Assembly: GCF_017591435.1 (NCBI RefSeq)
Contig: NC_059301.1
Span: forward strand, 4,519,640 to 4,583,639
DNA length: 64,000 nucleotides
Origin: Portunus trituberculatus
Taxonomy: Eukaryota; Arthropoda; Malacostraca; Decapoda; Portunidae
Direction: 5' to 3'
Part shown: positions 1 through 10,812 of the stretch, one piece after another
How the letters are laid out: every line of letters starts with the position of its first letter
How positions within the stretch are numbered: the stretch's first letter is position 1
Translations under genes and position numbers: made by a program
The notes under the pieces: generated by a model
What the model saw: only the letters and a program-made list of their open reading frames with translations
The model's database searches: none
What the model was told of the DNA's origin: nothing

Positions 1-545
1 TTAACACTGAATATCCTCAGTCTGTCCTTTACTCATAATCATAACTGGACACTTCACATCTCATCTCTTGCTAAAACAGCTTCTATGAAGTTAGGCATTC
101 TGAGGTGTTTCTGTCAGTTTTTCTTGCCCCTCCAACTGCTAACATGTTTGGGGGGGTTCCACTCAAACAGCTTTATTAGATAGGGTGGAATCAAAAGCTT
201 TTCATCTCATCAACTTCCCTCCTCTAACTGACTGTCCTCAGCCTCTCTCTCACTGCCAAAATGTTGCATCTCTTGTAATCTTTTATTGCTATTTTCATGC
301 TAACTGCTCTACTGATCTTGCTAACTGCATGCCTCCCCTCCTCCTGCAGCCTCACTGCACAAGGCTTTCTTCTTCCTCTCACCCTATTCTGTCCAACTCT
401 CAAGAGTTAACCGGTACTCTCAATCATTCATACCTTTCTCTGGTAAACTCAGGAACTCCCTGCCTGTTGCTGTACTTCTATCTTCCTATGACTTGACTTC
501 TTTTATGAGGAGAGTTTCAAGACATTTGTCCCAGACATTTGGCTA
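1..545 (+). mobile_element. LINE-A, 3' end fragment (sense)
   Basis: This is the tail of a non-LTR retrotransposon coding region. Translation shows the post-RT segment with HNHNWTLHISSLAKTAS near the start and, at 185-496, an open piece reading ESKAFHLIN, PPLTDC, LSHCQNVASL and LANCMPPLL. The same peptide series occurs on the minus strand at 2667-3144 in the longer LINE-A copy, so the two are one family. The fragment is cut by the window edge on the left, has an in-frame stop just before position 185 and no intact frame. It is a dead copy. The C-terminal domain after the RT is what is seen; RT and endonuclease are not present here. Confidence 0.8.
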
Positions 546-599
546 ATTCTATTCTAATCTTTAAGGAGCTCAGTAAATTAACCTAAAATAGGTCATATT

Positions 600-1010
600 T
601 CACTTATGGTAAGTCCAATTGGCTTGAAAACTTTAGTATGTATGATGTTTGTGGGTGTACATGTAAATCATTCTATAAATTTCATCAAATTTTATATGAT
701 AGTCCAAATGTCTTGCTTATATGTTTTTTGGGGTCCAGATTTTCCTGTATGATCACTCCCAGACCTTTTTCCTCTTTAGTCTTCATTATTTGCTCTTCTC
801 CTCATCAAATAGCTCCATACCAGTCTTCTCTTACTCTTTCCTAGTTCCATTATGTGACATTTCTTGGCATTAAACTCTCAATTTTCACTTCCTAATCCAC
901 TCATAGATCTTGTTTATATCTTCCTGCAACAGTAGACAGTCCTCCCTGGTTTTGATAACTCTTGGCAGCTTTGCATCATCAGTGAATAAATTTATATAAC
1001 TGTTTATCCC
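600..1010 (-). mobile_element. LINE-B reverse transcriptase fragment (left half of a split copy)
   Basis: Read on the minus strand, this stretch encodes a decayed RT core: a YINLFTDDAKL segment at about 965-1000 (the FADD catalytic box with A to T), REDCLLLQEDINKIYEW after it, then GLGVIIQENLDPKKHI. These align by eye with the antisense LINE-B at 6256-6687. The missing upstream part of the same RT, with a VPxGSVLA motif, lies at 2351-2470. The copy is therefore interrupted by the 1.3-kb insertion between them. It has several stops and is inactive. Confidence 0.7.
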
Positions 1011-1014
1011 ATTG

Positions 1015-1104
1015 TAGGTTAGTTGATTGGATTAGTGTAGGTTAGTTGATTGGATTAGTAGGTTAGTTGATTGGATTAGTAGGTTAGTTGATTGGATTAG
1101 TGAA
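1015..1104 (+). repeat. Short tandem repeat, about four units of 21-23 bp
   Basis: The unit AGGTTAGTTGATTGGATTAG is repeated about four times with one or two extra bases in the first units. The last unit runs straight into the LINE coding sequence that follows: GTT GAT TGG ATT AGT GAA reads VDWISE, as expected just before the LSDRKQRV segment of a CR1-type RT. The repeat is therefore probably an amplification of the element's own 5'-truncated end rather than unrelated satellite. Confidence 0.85.
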
Positions 1105-1146
1105 TAGCTTTCTGATAGGAAACAGAGAGTAGTATTAAATGGGGCA

Positions 1147-2067
1147 ATGTCTGAGTGGAAGGAAGTGGTTAGTGGGATACCGCAAGGATCAGTGCTAGGA
1201 CCTCTTCTTTTCTTGGTGTACATTAACGATTTAGATATAGGAATTAGTAGCAAAGTATCAAAGTTTGCAGATGATACTAAGATAGCATGTGCCGTACAGG
1301 GTGAAAAGGACAATTACAGAATACAAGACCTGGACAGGCTGATAGCATGGGCAGACAGGTGGCAGATGAAGTTTAATTCTGAAAAGTGTCAGGTTATGCA
1401 TTTAGGTAAAGACAACACAAACTTTAGCTATGAGATGGAGGGATGTTGGCTAGAGGCAGTAGAGGAAGGAAAGGATTTAGGAGTAGTGATAGACAGGACT
1501 ATGAAATTTTCAAAGCAATGTTTAGAAGCAAGAAATAGGGCAAATAGGATCCTGGGTTTTATAAATAGAAATATTAGTTATAAAAGTAAGGAAGTGGTGC
1601 GTAGCTTATATAATTCCTATGTTAGGCCCCATTTAGAGTATTGCATACAGGCCTGGTCACCCCATTATAGGCAGGATATCAACATGTTAGAAGTAGTTCA
1701 GAGAAGAGCAACTAGGATGATACCAGCATTAAAGCACCTGGAGTATAGAGATAGATTAAAGGAATTAAACATGTTTTCATTTGAGAGGAGATGTATAAGA
1801 GGGGATATGATAGAGTTATTTAAAATGTTCTCAGATACAAACTACATAGATGTGAGATCTTTCTTTACATTAGAGGAGGGAAGTAGGACTAGAAATCATG
1901 GCAGGAAGATTAGAAAGCAAGGCTGCAGGTTAGATATAAGAAAATATTTCTTTAGTCATAGGGTGGTAGACTTCTGGAATGCAATGCCAGAGAGGGTTGT
2001 AAATAGCACTAGTTTGACAATGTTTACAAACAGATTAGATAAACACTTAAATTTATTAGATTTATAA
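1147..2067 (+). CDS. CR1-like LINE reverse transcriptase, C-terminal half, open frame of 306 aa
   Basis: This is the palm, thumb and C-terminal part of a non-LTR reverse transcriptase, which would copy the element RNA at a nicked target. GIPQGSVLGPLLF (about residues 10-22), YINDL and the catalytic FADD at 1264-1275 are intact, followed by the EEGKDLGVVID motif, a RPHLEY motif and a C-terminal region ending in NLLDL. The frame is uninterrupted for 306 codons, unlike the other long LINE copies here. It is still not functional, because the endonuclease and RT fingers are missing. The codons just upstream read in frame but contain a TAG at 1105-1107. The methionine is only the first ATG, not a real start. 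Confidence 0.8.
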   Translation: MSEWKEVVSGIPQGSVLGPLLFLVYINDLDIGISSKVSKFADDTKIACAVQGEKDNYRIQDLDRLIAWADRWQMKFNSEKCQVMHLGKDNTNFSYEMEGCWLEAVEEGKDLGVVIDRTMKFSKQCLEARNRANRILGFINRNISYKSKEVVRSLYNSYVRPHLEYCIQAWSPHYRQDINMLEVVQRRATRMIPALKHLEYRDRLKELNMFSFERRCIRGDMIELFKMFSDTNYIDVRSFFTLEEGSRTRNHGRKIRKQGCRLDIRKYFFSHRVVDFWNAMPERVVNSTSLTMFTNRLDKHLNLLDL

Positions 2068-2350
2068 TTATGTATAGCGCTGCATGATAGTTTTTATAAG
2101 AAATTTACTATAGTTAAACAAGACATGATCCCCATGTATAGGGATCACAGATTGTAGAGGAGTTCGCTGCAGGACTTAGCCCTGTTAATGGGCCAAATAT
2201 TTACAATTAGTATATAATGTATTGTGTACTTGTAAGTGTATCTTTAAGTACTGATGACGAGGTCGTTGTGACTAATACAGGATAACCTAGGTGGGCCCTG
2301 GTGGCCCTTTGTTATCCTATTATTTATGCTATGTTATTGTGAATGTTGTT

Positions 2351-2470
2351 CACATAAATCTGAAACATAATGGTGGCTAACACTGACCCTTATGGCACTT
2401 CACTAGTTACTTTACCCCAAGTTGAGTATGTATCTCTGATCACAGTTCTCATTTTTTTCCCAAATTGGAT
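2351..2470 (-). mobile_element. LINE-B reverse transcriptase fragment (right half of the split copy)
   Basis: Minus-strand translation gives MRTVIRDTY, then EVP-stop-GSVLA, which is the RT block-B region (VPQGSVLAP in other LINE-B copies) with the Q codon mutated to a stop. It continues after the insertion at 600-1010. The flanking 2470-2560 holds no recognisable coding and two copies of AAGGGCACTGGCCAAGG (about 2508 and 2574) that belong to the LINE-A 3' region or to a small duplication of it. Confidence 0.65.
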
Positions 2471-2559
2471 CCAGTAGTTTTTACATTTTTTAACACCCAT
2501 TACAAGGGCACTGGCCAAGGCAATCCCAAACTATGAAAAAGTGTTGAACCTCTCATTCA

Positions 2560-5500
2560 TTATTTCAAAAAAAGGGCACTGGCCAAGGAAAACCGCTGGT
2601 TGCCAGGCCCTGTTAAGAGGAAAGTAGGAGAAAGAGAAAAAACAAAAATCTAAAAGGAGGGTCCAGTTAACGTAAGAGGTGTCTTGACACTCCTCTTTTG
2701 AAAGAGTTTAAGTCATAGGCAGGTGGAAATACAGACACAGGTAGAGAGTTCCAGAGTTTACCAGTGTAGGGAATGAAGGAGTGAAGATACTGGTTAACTC
2801 TTGCATTAGGAAGATGGACAGAATAGGGATGAGAAGAAGTAGAGAGTCTTGTGCAGCGAGGCCGCAGGAGGGGAAGGCATGCAGTTAGCAAGTTCAGAAG
2901 AGCAGACAGCATGAAAACAGCGGTAGAAGACAGATAAAGATGCAACATTGCGGCGGTGACTTAAAGAATCAAGACAGTCAGTTAGAGGAGAAGAGTTGAT
3001 AAGACGAAAAGCTTTAGATTCCACCTTGTTTAGTAAAGCTGTGTGTGGATCCCCAGACATGAGAGCCATACTCCATACACGGGCGGATAAGGCCCTGTAC
3101 AGAGCAAGCAGCTGGGAGGGAGAGAAAATGGACGAAGACGCCACAGGACACCTAACTTCTTGGAAGCTGATTTAGCAAGAGTAGAGATGTGAAATTTCCA
3201 GTTTAGATTTTTAGTGAAGGATAGACCGAGTGTGTTTAATGTAGAGGAGAGGGAAGTTGAGTGTTATTGAAGAAGAGAGGATAGTTGTCTGGAAGGTTAT
3301 GTCGAGTAGATAGTTGTAGAAATTGAGTTTTGAGGCATTGAACAAAACCAGGTTTTCTCTGCCCCAATCAGAAACAAGTGAAAGATCAGAAGTTAGGCGT
3401 CCTATAGCATCTCGCCTTGAGTCATTTAATTGTTGTTGGGTTGGGCGTCTGTTGAACGCTGTTGAATAATGCAAGGTGGTATCATCAGCATAGGAGTGGA
3501 TAGGGCATTGAGTCAGATTTAGGAGATCATTGATGAATAATAGAAAGAGAGTGGGTGATAGGACAGAACCCTGTGGAACACCACTGTTGATAGTTTTAGG
3601 GAAGAACAGTGACCGTCTACTACAGCAGCAATAGAACGATCGGAAAGGAAACTGGAGATGAAGGTACAGAGAGAAGGATAGAATCCGTAGGAGGGTAGTT
3701 TAGAAATTAAAGATTTGTGCCAGACTCTATCGAAGGCTTTCGATATGTCAAGGCCGACAGCAAAGGTTTCACCGAAGTCCCTAAAGAGGATGACCAAGAT
3801 TCAGTTAGGAAAGTAAGAAGATCACCAGTAGATCTGCCTTTACGGAAACCATACTGGCAATCAGAGAGAAGGTTGTGAGCTGATAGATGCCTCATTATCT
3901 TCCTATTAAGGATAGACTCAAAGGCTTTAGAAAGGCAGGAAATCAAAGCTATAGGGCGGTAGTTAGAAGGATTGGAGTGGTCACCTTTTTAGGGACAGGT
4001 TGAATGTGAGCAAACTTCCAGCAAGAAGGATAAATAGAAGTAGAGAGACACAGATGAAAGAGTTTGACCAGGCAGTGAGCGAGTTCGGAAGCACAGTTTT
4101 GAGAACAACAGGAGGGACTCCATCCGGACCGTAAGCCTTCCGAGAATCAAGGCCAGAGAGGGCCAGGAAAACGTCTTTATAAAGAATTTTAATTTTAGGG
4201 ATGAAGTAGTCAGAGGGTGGAGGAGTAGGAGGAATATGCCCAGAATCATCCAAAGTTGAGTTGGTAGCAAAGGTTTGAGCGAAGAGTTCAGCTTTAGAAA
4301 AGAAGAGACAGCTGTAGAGCCATCTGGATGAAGTAAAGGAGGAAAGACGAAGAAGTAAAGTTGTTAGAGATATTATTGGCTAGATGCCAGAAATCTCGAG
4401 AGGAGTTAGAATTGGAAAGACTTTGACATTTTCTATTGATGAAAGAGTTTTAGTAAGTTGGAGAATAGATTTGGCATGATTACGGGCAGAAATATATAGG
4501 GCATGAGTTTCAGCAGTTGGATGGCTACGGAACCGTTTGTGAGCCGCTCTCTATCATTGACAGCACGAGAACAAGCAGAGTTAAACCAAGGCTTTTAGCT
4601 TTAGGGTTAGAGAAAGTATGAGGAATGTATAGCTCCATGCCAGAGATAATCACCTCTGTTATGCGCTCGGCACAAAGAGAAGGATCTCTGACATGAAAAC
4701 AATAATCATCCCAAGGAAATCAGAATAGTACTGCCTTAGTTCCTCCCACTTAGCAGAGTTAAAATGCCAGAAGCACCTCCGCTTAGGCGGGTCCTGAGGC
4801 TGCACTGGAGTGATAGAACAGGTAACGGAAATTAGATTGTGGTCGGAGGAGCCCAACGGAGAGGAAAGTTTAACAGAGTAAGCAGAAGGGTTGGAGGTTA
4901 GGAAAAGATCAAGAATGTTGGGCGTGTCTCCAAGGCGGTCAGGAATACGGGTAGGGAACTGCACTAGCTGCTCTAGGTCATGAAGGATAGCAAAGTTGAA
5001 GGTTTGTTCACCAGGTTGGTCAGTGAAAGAAGATGAAAGCCAAAGCTGGTGGTGAACATTGAAATCCCTAAAATGGAGATCTCAGCAAAGGAAAGTGAGA
5101 TAAGATGTGCTCCACCTTGGAAGTCAAATAGTCAAAGAATTTTACATAGTCAGAGGAATTAGGTGAGAGGTATACAGCACAGATGAATTTAGTTAGAGAG
5201 TGACATTGAAGTCTTAGCCAGATGGTAGAAAATTCTGAAGATTCAAGATTGTGGGCACGAGAGCAAGTGGTGTCGTTACGCACGTATGCGCAACATCCAG
5301 CTTTGGATTGAAAATGAGGATAGAGCAAGTAGGAGGGAACAGAAAAGGGCTGCTGTCAGTAGTCACAGACAACTGTGTTTCGGTTAGGAAGAGAAGATGA
5401 GGTTTAGTAGAGGAGAGGTGGTGTTCCACAGATTGAAAATTAGAACGAAGGCCACGAATGTTGCAGAAATTGATAGTGAAAGTATTAGATGAAGTGTCAA

Positions 5501-5720
5501 GACACCCAAGGTCGACAGCAGAGGGCAGTCCGACCTGGGGACATTTATGGTCCCTCCCAGAGGGGACTCCGAGGCAGGGCGTGGTGAAGCCATTATTAAA
5601 TTTTGATTTGAAGAGAGTGTAAAAGTGTAAGGTGTTGTAGTGTAGTGTAGGAAGTAGTAGAAGTTGTCTTTAGAGGGCAGGCTGCAGCTGCTCAATTGTA
5701 TAAATGAGACCACAAAGGGA
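2560..5720 (-). mobile_element. LINE-A, nearly full-length antisense copy with frameshifts
   Basis: The minus strand carries, from high to low coordinates, an apurinic-type endonuclease (about 5480-4650: EHHLSSTKPHLLFLTETQ, then DLFLTSNPS and SSDHNLI), a linker, and RT (about 4250-3480). The RT motifs are LSGLDSRKAYGPDGVP, YGFRKGRSTGDLL, AVGLDISKAFDRVWH and the catalytic SYADD at about 3481-3495. The C-terminal part (3144-2667) has ESKAFRLIN and SPLTDC. Every segment is in a different frame from the next, so at least six frameshifts or stops break it. Organisation and motifs place it in the Jockey/I/CR1 group of non-LTR elements; the exact clade is not resolved. The 3' end lies near 2560-2660. 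Confidence 0.85.
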
Positions 5721-5814
5721 ACCGGGAAGAGAGGACACGGGAATCACTCAGTCTGCAGCACTGCCTACATCCCGTAAGTACCTCTCCTGGAGTATTGTAT
5801 TCACCTATGCTTGA

Positions 5815-7480
5815 TCACCTAGTTGTAATTTTACAGGGCCTGGGTATCATACTAGTTGTGGCCTGGTATCCCGTGTCTCCATATCTACACACATCCAACT
5901 TTCCTTTAAAACTATGCACACTCCTCGCTGACACCACCTCCTCACTCAAACCATTCCACACCTCCACACATCTTTGTGGGAAACTATATTTCTTCACATC
6001 CTTCAAGCATATTCCTTGGCTATCTTTTTACTATGCGATCTCGTAGTTCTATTTAAATTTTCCTCTCTCAACATCATTTGCTCATTATCCACTTCATCCA
6101 GTCCGTTCAACAGTTTATAAACCTGTATTAAATCTCCTCTTTCTCTTCTTTGTTCCAAGGTAAGCAAATTCATTTCTTTTAATCTCTCCTCATAGGTCAT
6201 TTCTGCCAATTCCGGAACCATTTTGTTGCCATTCTCTGCAATCTCTCCAACTTCCTTATATGCTTCTTTTTATAAGGGGACCAAACCACCCAGCATATTC
6301 CAATCTTGGTCTAATTACCGTACTAATTAATTTCTTCATCATATCTTTATCCATATAATGAAAGGCTAATCCAATATTTCTAATCAAATTATATGTTTCT
6401 CCAAACATCTTGTCAATATGAGCCTCAAACTGCCCATGGTCTTGTATTATCACTCCCAAATCCTTTTCCTTTTCCACCTTTTTCAACACTACTCCTTCAC
6501 CCATCTTATATGACCCTCTTGGCTGTCTTCCACTCTTCCCCATCTCCATCACATGACTTTTGCTCAGATTAAATTCCATCTCCCACCTCTTGCTCCACTC
6601 CCAAATCCTATCCAGATCTGCCTGTAAAATTTCACAATCTTCTTCACTCTTCACACACCTACACAACTTCGCATCATCCGCAAACAAATTAATATAACTG
6701 TTTACTCCTCTGGCATATCATTAATATAGACAAGGAAAAGTATTGGTGCCAGCACTGAACCTTGTGGGACTCCACTCTCCACCACCAACCAGTCCGACTT
6801 TGCATCCCTTATTACCGTTCTCATCTCCTCCATCTCAAGTAGTTTTCCATCCACTTTAACACTTTTCCTTCAGTCCTCCATAAATCTCTAATTTCCATAG
6901 CAGTCTCATGTGAGGTACCTTGTCAAAAGCTTTTTTAAATCCAAATATACACAGTCCATCCATCCTCTCTCTCTTGTATTTTGTCAACCACTCTTGAATA
7001 AAAGCTCAGTAGATTTGTTACACATGACCTCCCTTTCCTAAAGCCAAATTGATGATCCGATAATAACTTATGATCCTCCAGGAACCGTATCCAATATTTC
7101 TTTATCACCCTCTCACAAATCTTACCGACCACACTTGTTAAAGACACAGGTCTATAGTTAAGAGGCTCTTCCTTACTGCCTCCCTTATAAATGGGCACCA
7201 CTTCAGCTCTTTTCCACTCTACTGGTACTTCCCTGTTTCTAATGAGCACCTTATAATATCATATAATGGATCAATCAATTCTTCTCTACATTCCTTCAAT
7301 AATTTTCCTGAAACTTCATCTGGTCCCATCGCTTTATCATCTTTAAGTTCCTCCAACATTTTATATAACTCCTTTTAGGTATCTTAATGTCATCCATGTG
7401 CACATTTCCTTCTACATTCTGAGGCTTTACAAACATTGTTTCTTTAGTAAATACTTGTTGAAACCTATTATTTAGCAATT
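5815..7480 (-). pseudogene. LINE-B reverse transcriptase and C-terminal domain (broken)
   Basis: Segments on the minus strand are: MLNNRFQQVFTKE (7478); VEWKRAEVVPIYKGG and NYRPVSLTSVVGKICERV (7249-7100); HQFGFRKGRSCVTNLL; the catalytic FADD in MFADDAKLCR (6687-6660); EKDLGVII; IRPRLEYAG; and the C-terminal YEERLKEMNLLTLEQRRERGD (6221-6100) and FPQRCVEVWNGL (about 5970). Frames change at least five times. The order is colinear with the sense copies at 40593-42286, 53041-54130 and 54187-54790. Confidence 0.8.
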
Positions 7481-8059
7481 CCGCTATATTCTTAGGGTCA
7501 TCTACTATCCCTTGCTCTCCTTTTAATCTTTCAATGGACTCTCTCTTTTAAGTTTACCATTTATGAACCTGTAAAACAATTTTGGATGTTCCTTACTCTT
7601 GTCTACAATATCTTTTCAAATTTTCTTTCTTCCTCCTCCTTACCCTCACATACTCATTTCTCGCCACTCTATAATTCTCCTTATTTAGTATATTCCTGCT
7701 CTTTTCCATCTTTTCCAAGCCACATCTCTCTTTTCTTTAGCCTTAACACAAGTTGCATTAAACCAATCCTTTCTTCCTTCCTCTCTCGGTTTATACTTTG
7801 GTACAAATTTCATAACTCCTTCTTTATAATATTTCATAAAAATCTCATATTTTTTTGCACTTCTCTGATTTGTAACATCTCCTCCCAATCTAATGTTCTG
7901 AAATAATTTTTCAAACTTTCTGTGTCCATCTTTCTATAATTCAATCTACCACTCCTGTATGTCTCATCTTTCCTTCGCTGTGTTATTGCCATCTGCATTT
8001 CCATAACCACATGATCACTCTTCCCAATGGACATTTGTATTGTATATCCCCACATAGGT

Positions 8060-8650
8060 ACACTTCTCGTGTTAACACCAAATCCAGTCTAGCCGGTTCA
8101 TCATCTCCTCTATATCTAGTATTTTCTTCACCCTCTGTTCCATCATATTTTCCATCATTAGATTAAGAATCTCTCTCCCATGCTTCCTCTCCAACACCAC
8201 TTACTAGATTTTCCCAATCCACCTCCTTACAATTAAAATCTCCTACTAGTATCACCTTTCTTTTTCCAGTTAATACACTTTCCAAACTCTGTAAAGTATC
8301 CTTGATCATATTGTCGTATTCCTTAATGTCCAAGAATTTGTTTTAGGAGGTACATAGGTCACCATGATTATTAATTCTTTTCCATCACTTTTTAACCTTA
8401 TGCTTATCACTTCTGCGTTGTTCTTCCCATACCAAACCTTATCCACATTTATCTCCTTCTTCGTCATAATCATAACTCCTCCTCCACCTTTACCCTCTCT
8501 ATCCTTTCTCCATATATTATATTTATTATCCAAATTTACCTTTGTTTTTCATGTAATTTTGTCTCAGTCAAACACACTATATCAGGCTTCTCCACCATCA
8601 TATAGTCTTGCAATTCCAATCTACTTGACAGTATCCCATCTATATTAGTA
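8060..8650 (-). pseudogene. LINE-B endonuclease domain (broken)
   Basis: Minus-strand frames show YTNIDGILSSRLELQDYM, then EKPDIVCLTET, the conserved TET motif of LINE exonuclease-endonuclease-phosphatase domains. These are followed by WRKDREGKGGGGVMIM and VTYVPPKT (8533-8306). Downstream an SDHVVMEM segment (around 8020) matches the SDH catalytic motif. The enzyme nicks target DNA to prime reverse transcription. The region is split among frames and inactive. Confidence 0.7.
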
Positions 8651-8975
8651 TACATTACGGTCCACCCACTGCTCCCTCTAGGGGTTCCTCCGCATTCCTT
8701 CTCTCCACATACCACTTTGTGACTCTCTCCTATAACTCTCCAAAAAAACTTTTCTTTTCCTCTTCAGACCGTTCATCATTTTTCCTTCTCGCCTCTTCCA
8801 ACAATTCCTTATATCTTCTCCTCTCTTCCTCATTTCTATTTTTCTTCACAAACACCTCTTTACAACCTTCTACCTCTCTTAATTTTGATGTTCTATATAG
8901 ATATCCTCCGCAGATTGTTGTGACTTCAGTACTACTTTAATCGGTCTCCTTACTCCCTCCTTATATGGACCCAGT

Positions 8976-9692
8976 CTATGGATCTCTTCCACTTCTTCTT
9001 GTAGGTCTTTTTTCATCATCATTTAGATTTTTGAACAGATCTCTTACCGTTTTTAATTCTTCCTTAATTCTCTTAGGCTTATATGTTATATTTTGTTCTT
9101 TCATCCCAAATATTAACACACTCTTCTTCTTTTCTGCTATTTCTCTTATCAATGTTTCCTTATTCTTCATAACATTAACCAGTTCCTTGGACCTTTCTTT
9201 TTTGTCTTCCTTCAACTGATCTTTAATTATTTCTTGTAATCCAACCATCTCTGCTTCCTCGACTCAGTCCATTGTGTTTTCTTCAGTTCCCACTCCCTTT
9301 CAAACCTTTCATTCTGCTCACTGATCATTTCCTTAAAGTCATCTTTCTCCTTTACTACTCTCCATTTTCTCCTCCAACCGTCTCTTGTATTTTTCAACCT
9401 CCACTCTCAAGTGTGCATTCTCATCCACCAATCGTTTTTCATTTTCCTCCAGTCTCTTAACTCTTTCCTTCAAAGCCTTGTGGAATTCTCTATCCTGCTC
9501 CTCCTCACTCCTCTGAACTTTTAATTCCTTCACCAACTCCTCAAATCTCTTCTCCAACATTACCAGTCTACCTTGCATTGTTGCTCCTGTTGAAGATAGA
9601 CTCATGTTTTGACTGGCCACTTTCGGTTTTGCTCCCTGGGCCTCATCGGCATATTTTGAATTTGGTAACTTATTTCTTACCGGTTTATCCAT
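8976..9692 (-). pseudogene. LINE-B ORF1, coiled-coil protein (broken)
   Basis: The minus strand opens at 9692 with MDKPVRNKLPNSKYADEAQ and continues for 117 codons. From about residue 45 it is dominated by heptad-like charged sequence (MLEKRFEELVKELK, LKERVKRLEENEKRL, LRVEVEKYKRRLEEKM), a clear coiled coil. After a frameshift, a second open piece (9248-8976) continues with IIKDQLKEDKKERS and RPTRRSGRD. ORF1 proteins of LINEs form RNA-binding trimers through such coiled coils. No zinc knuckle or RRM is recognisable. Position and orientation directly upstream of the endonuclease support the call. Confidence 0.65.
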
Positions 9693-10088
9693 TTTATTTC
9701 ACTTTTCCTGGGAGCATGTGGGTGTGTGGTGGTGTGCACTGGGGTCTACGTGTGTGTGGTGGGATGCGTTGGCGGCTGTTATGACTGGCCTTTGTGTGGT
9801 TCCCGCTCTGTCGTTTGGAATGCGGAGGTTCCCACACCTCCGATCACTCTTATGTACACGCCACCAGGCTACTTTCACTCTGTACACTTGTTCACTCGCT
9901 CTGGTCGCCCTTTAGTACCAATGACGGTTCTCACTACATTCATTTATGTAATAGAATCTAAAGATCTTGCAAACATATGACCATCTTTTGAATATTTTGA
10001 GACTTGCTGAGATGAAGACCACAGGTTTAGTAGCACTGCAGCTTCTATATATGACAATTTGATGGGTATGTAAAGGAAGTGCCTTTAC

Positions 10089-10240
10089 CTCTTCATAATA
10101 TGCAGGAGGGGCTTTTCTAAAGGTGACTCCTTGTTGTGATGTACGTTTCACACTAGATACCATGTTTGGGGTGTGCAGGGCAATGTGCTGCACCCCAGGG
10201 CCATTGTGGTTATATAGGAAGGTGTTGATTTGGCTCTTAT
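10089..10240 (-). CDS. HPDL: HPDL-like protein, coding exon 3
   Basis: This exon continues the HPD-like gene. It translates (after completing a split GAT codon) as DKSQINTFLYNH, GPGVQHIALHTPN and APPAYYEE. The GPGxQH block contains the second metal-binding histidine of the 4-hydroxyphenylpyruvate dioxygenase fold, and PPxxYY is also a family motif. The acceptor is TTTTTCAG just above 10240, and the donor is GAG|GTAAAG at 10089/10088, leaving phase 0. The exon is 152 nt. The next coding exon, which should hold the final metal-binding glutamate, is not seen in the 10 kb to the window edge. That stretch is filled by LINE-B and LINE-A copies. Confidence 0.85.
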
Positions 10241-10540
10241 CTGAAAAAGACAATAGAGATTAGAAATAACCTTTAAGAGATTACTATACATGGTTTACAT
10301 CTGTGAGATCTATGCTTTGCCTCCTTGCAGAAAGCAAGTACAGGATATTTTCTGCTATGCTGTGATCAGCAAAAGTGGGTGTTTAACATCTTATCAATTG
10401 CATGCAGCAGTTTCCAAAGCAGTTAAGACCTTTATGCCACTTGAGAATACTTAGATAAATCAAAATATGAGGTAAAGAAAAAAAAAGTAAACAATGATGT
10501 CTGGTGTACATTCACATTTACTATTTCTTCTCAAATTAGT

Positions 10541-10812
10541 TTAATAGGTAAGTGATACTATGGAGCTGTTATTGGATGGATTTAACTTTGATAGGCCTAA
10601 CAAGGCTATCATCCTCCTCTCCCTCTCCATTTTTTTTCTATCACTATCCGATACTTCCTCGTAACGATCTAAACAGCAGAAAATGCCACATGAAACATTC
10701 TGAACCCATCTCGAATTCATCAATTCAAAATCCATACGCACAGTTTGTAGTTTGGCTGGCTGTGGTGGCTGTAATCTGTCCTCTCACCAGAAAGGAAGTG
10801 CGGGGAGAAAAC
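10541..10812 (-). other. Inverted ORF copy 1 (QPPQPA / SCGIFC peptide), in HPDL intron
   Basis: About 111 bp here (10666-10776) are an inverted, roughly 85 percent similar copy of 12771-12880. The minus strand is open as LQPPQPAKLQTVRMDFELMN, VQNVSCGIFCCLDRY and then a charged stretch EEVSDSDRKKMERERR, ending with TAA near 10541. The product is not recognised. It may be a fragment of a transposon gene or of a duplicated host exon. Confidence 0.45.

Larger units (their letters stand above)
1015..2350 (+). mobile_element. CR1-like LINE, 5'-truncated, inserted in an antisense LINE-B
   Basis: The element begins within its RT domain, carries the open frame 1147-2067, and has a roughly 280-bp 3' untranslated region. 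That region contains a stem-loop at 2280-2317 (GGATAAC paired with GTTATCC, with an inner GGGCC/GGCCC). Both flanks are pieces of one antisense LINE-B RT gene (600-1010 and 2351-2470), which shows a nested insertion. About 10-15 bp of the host element around the breakpoint do not appear on either side. No clear target site duplication is visible. The CR1-type assignment rests on RT motifs seen by eye. Confidence 0.75.
5800..9910 (-). mobile_element. LINE-B, nearly full-length antisense copy
   Basis: This is the most complete LINE-B copy. Reading down the minus strand: a 5' untranslated part (about 9910-9693), ORF1 (9692-9339 and 9248-8976), endonuclease (about 8650-8060), RT (about 7480-6256) and a C-terminal segment ending at about 5815. 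The 3' end shows the family terminus, which in sense reads CCAGGCCCTGTAAAA then ACAACTAGG. Unlike most copies in the window, this one is not followed by an (AC)n tract. Many frameshifts interrupt the RT. CR1/L2-type affiliation is suggested by the EN-RT order and motifs. Confidence 0.85.
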
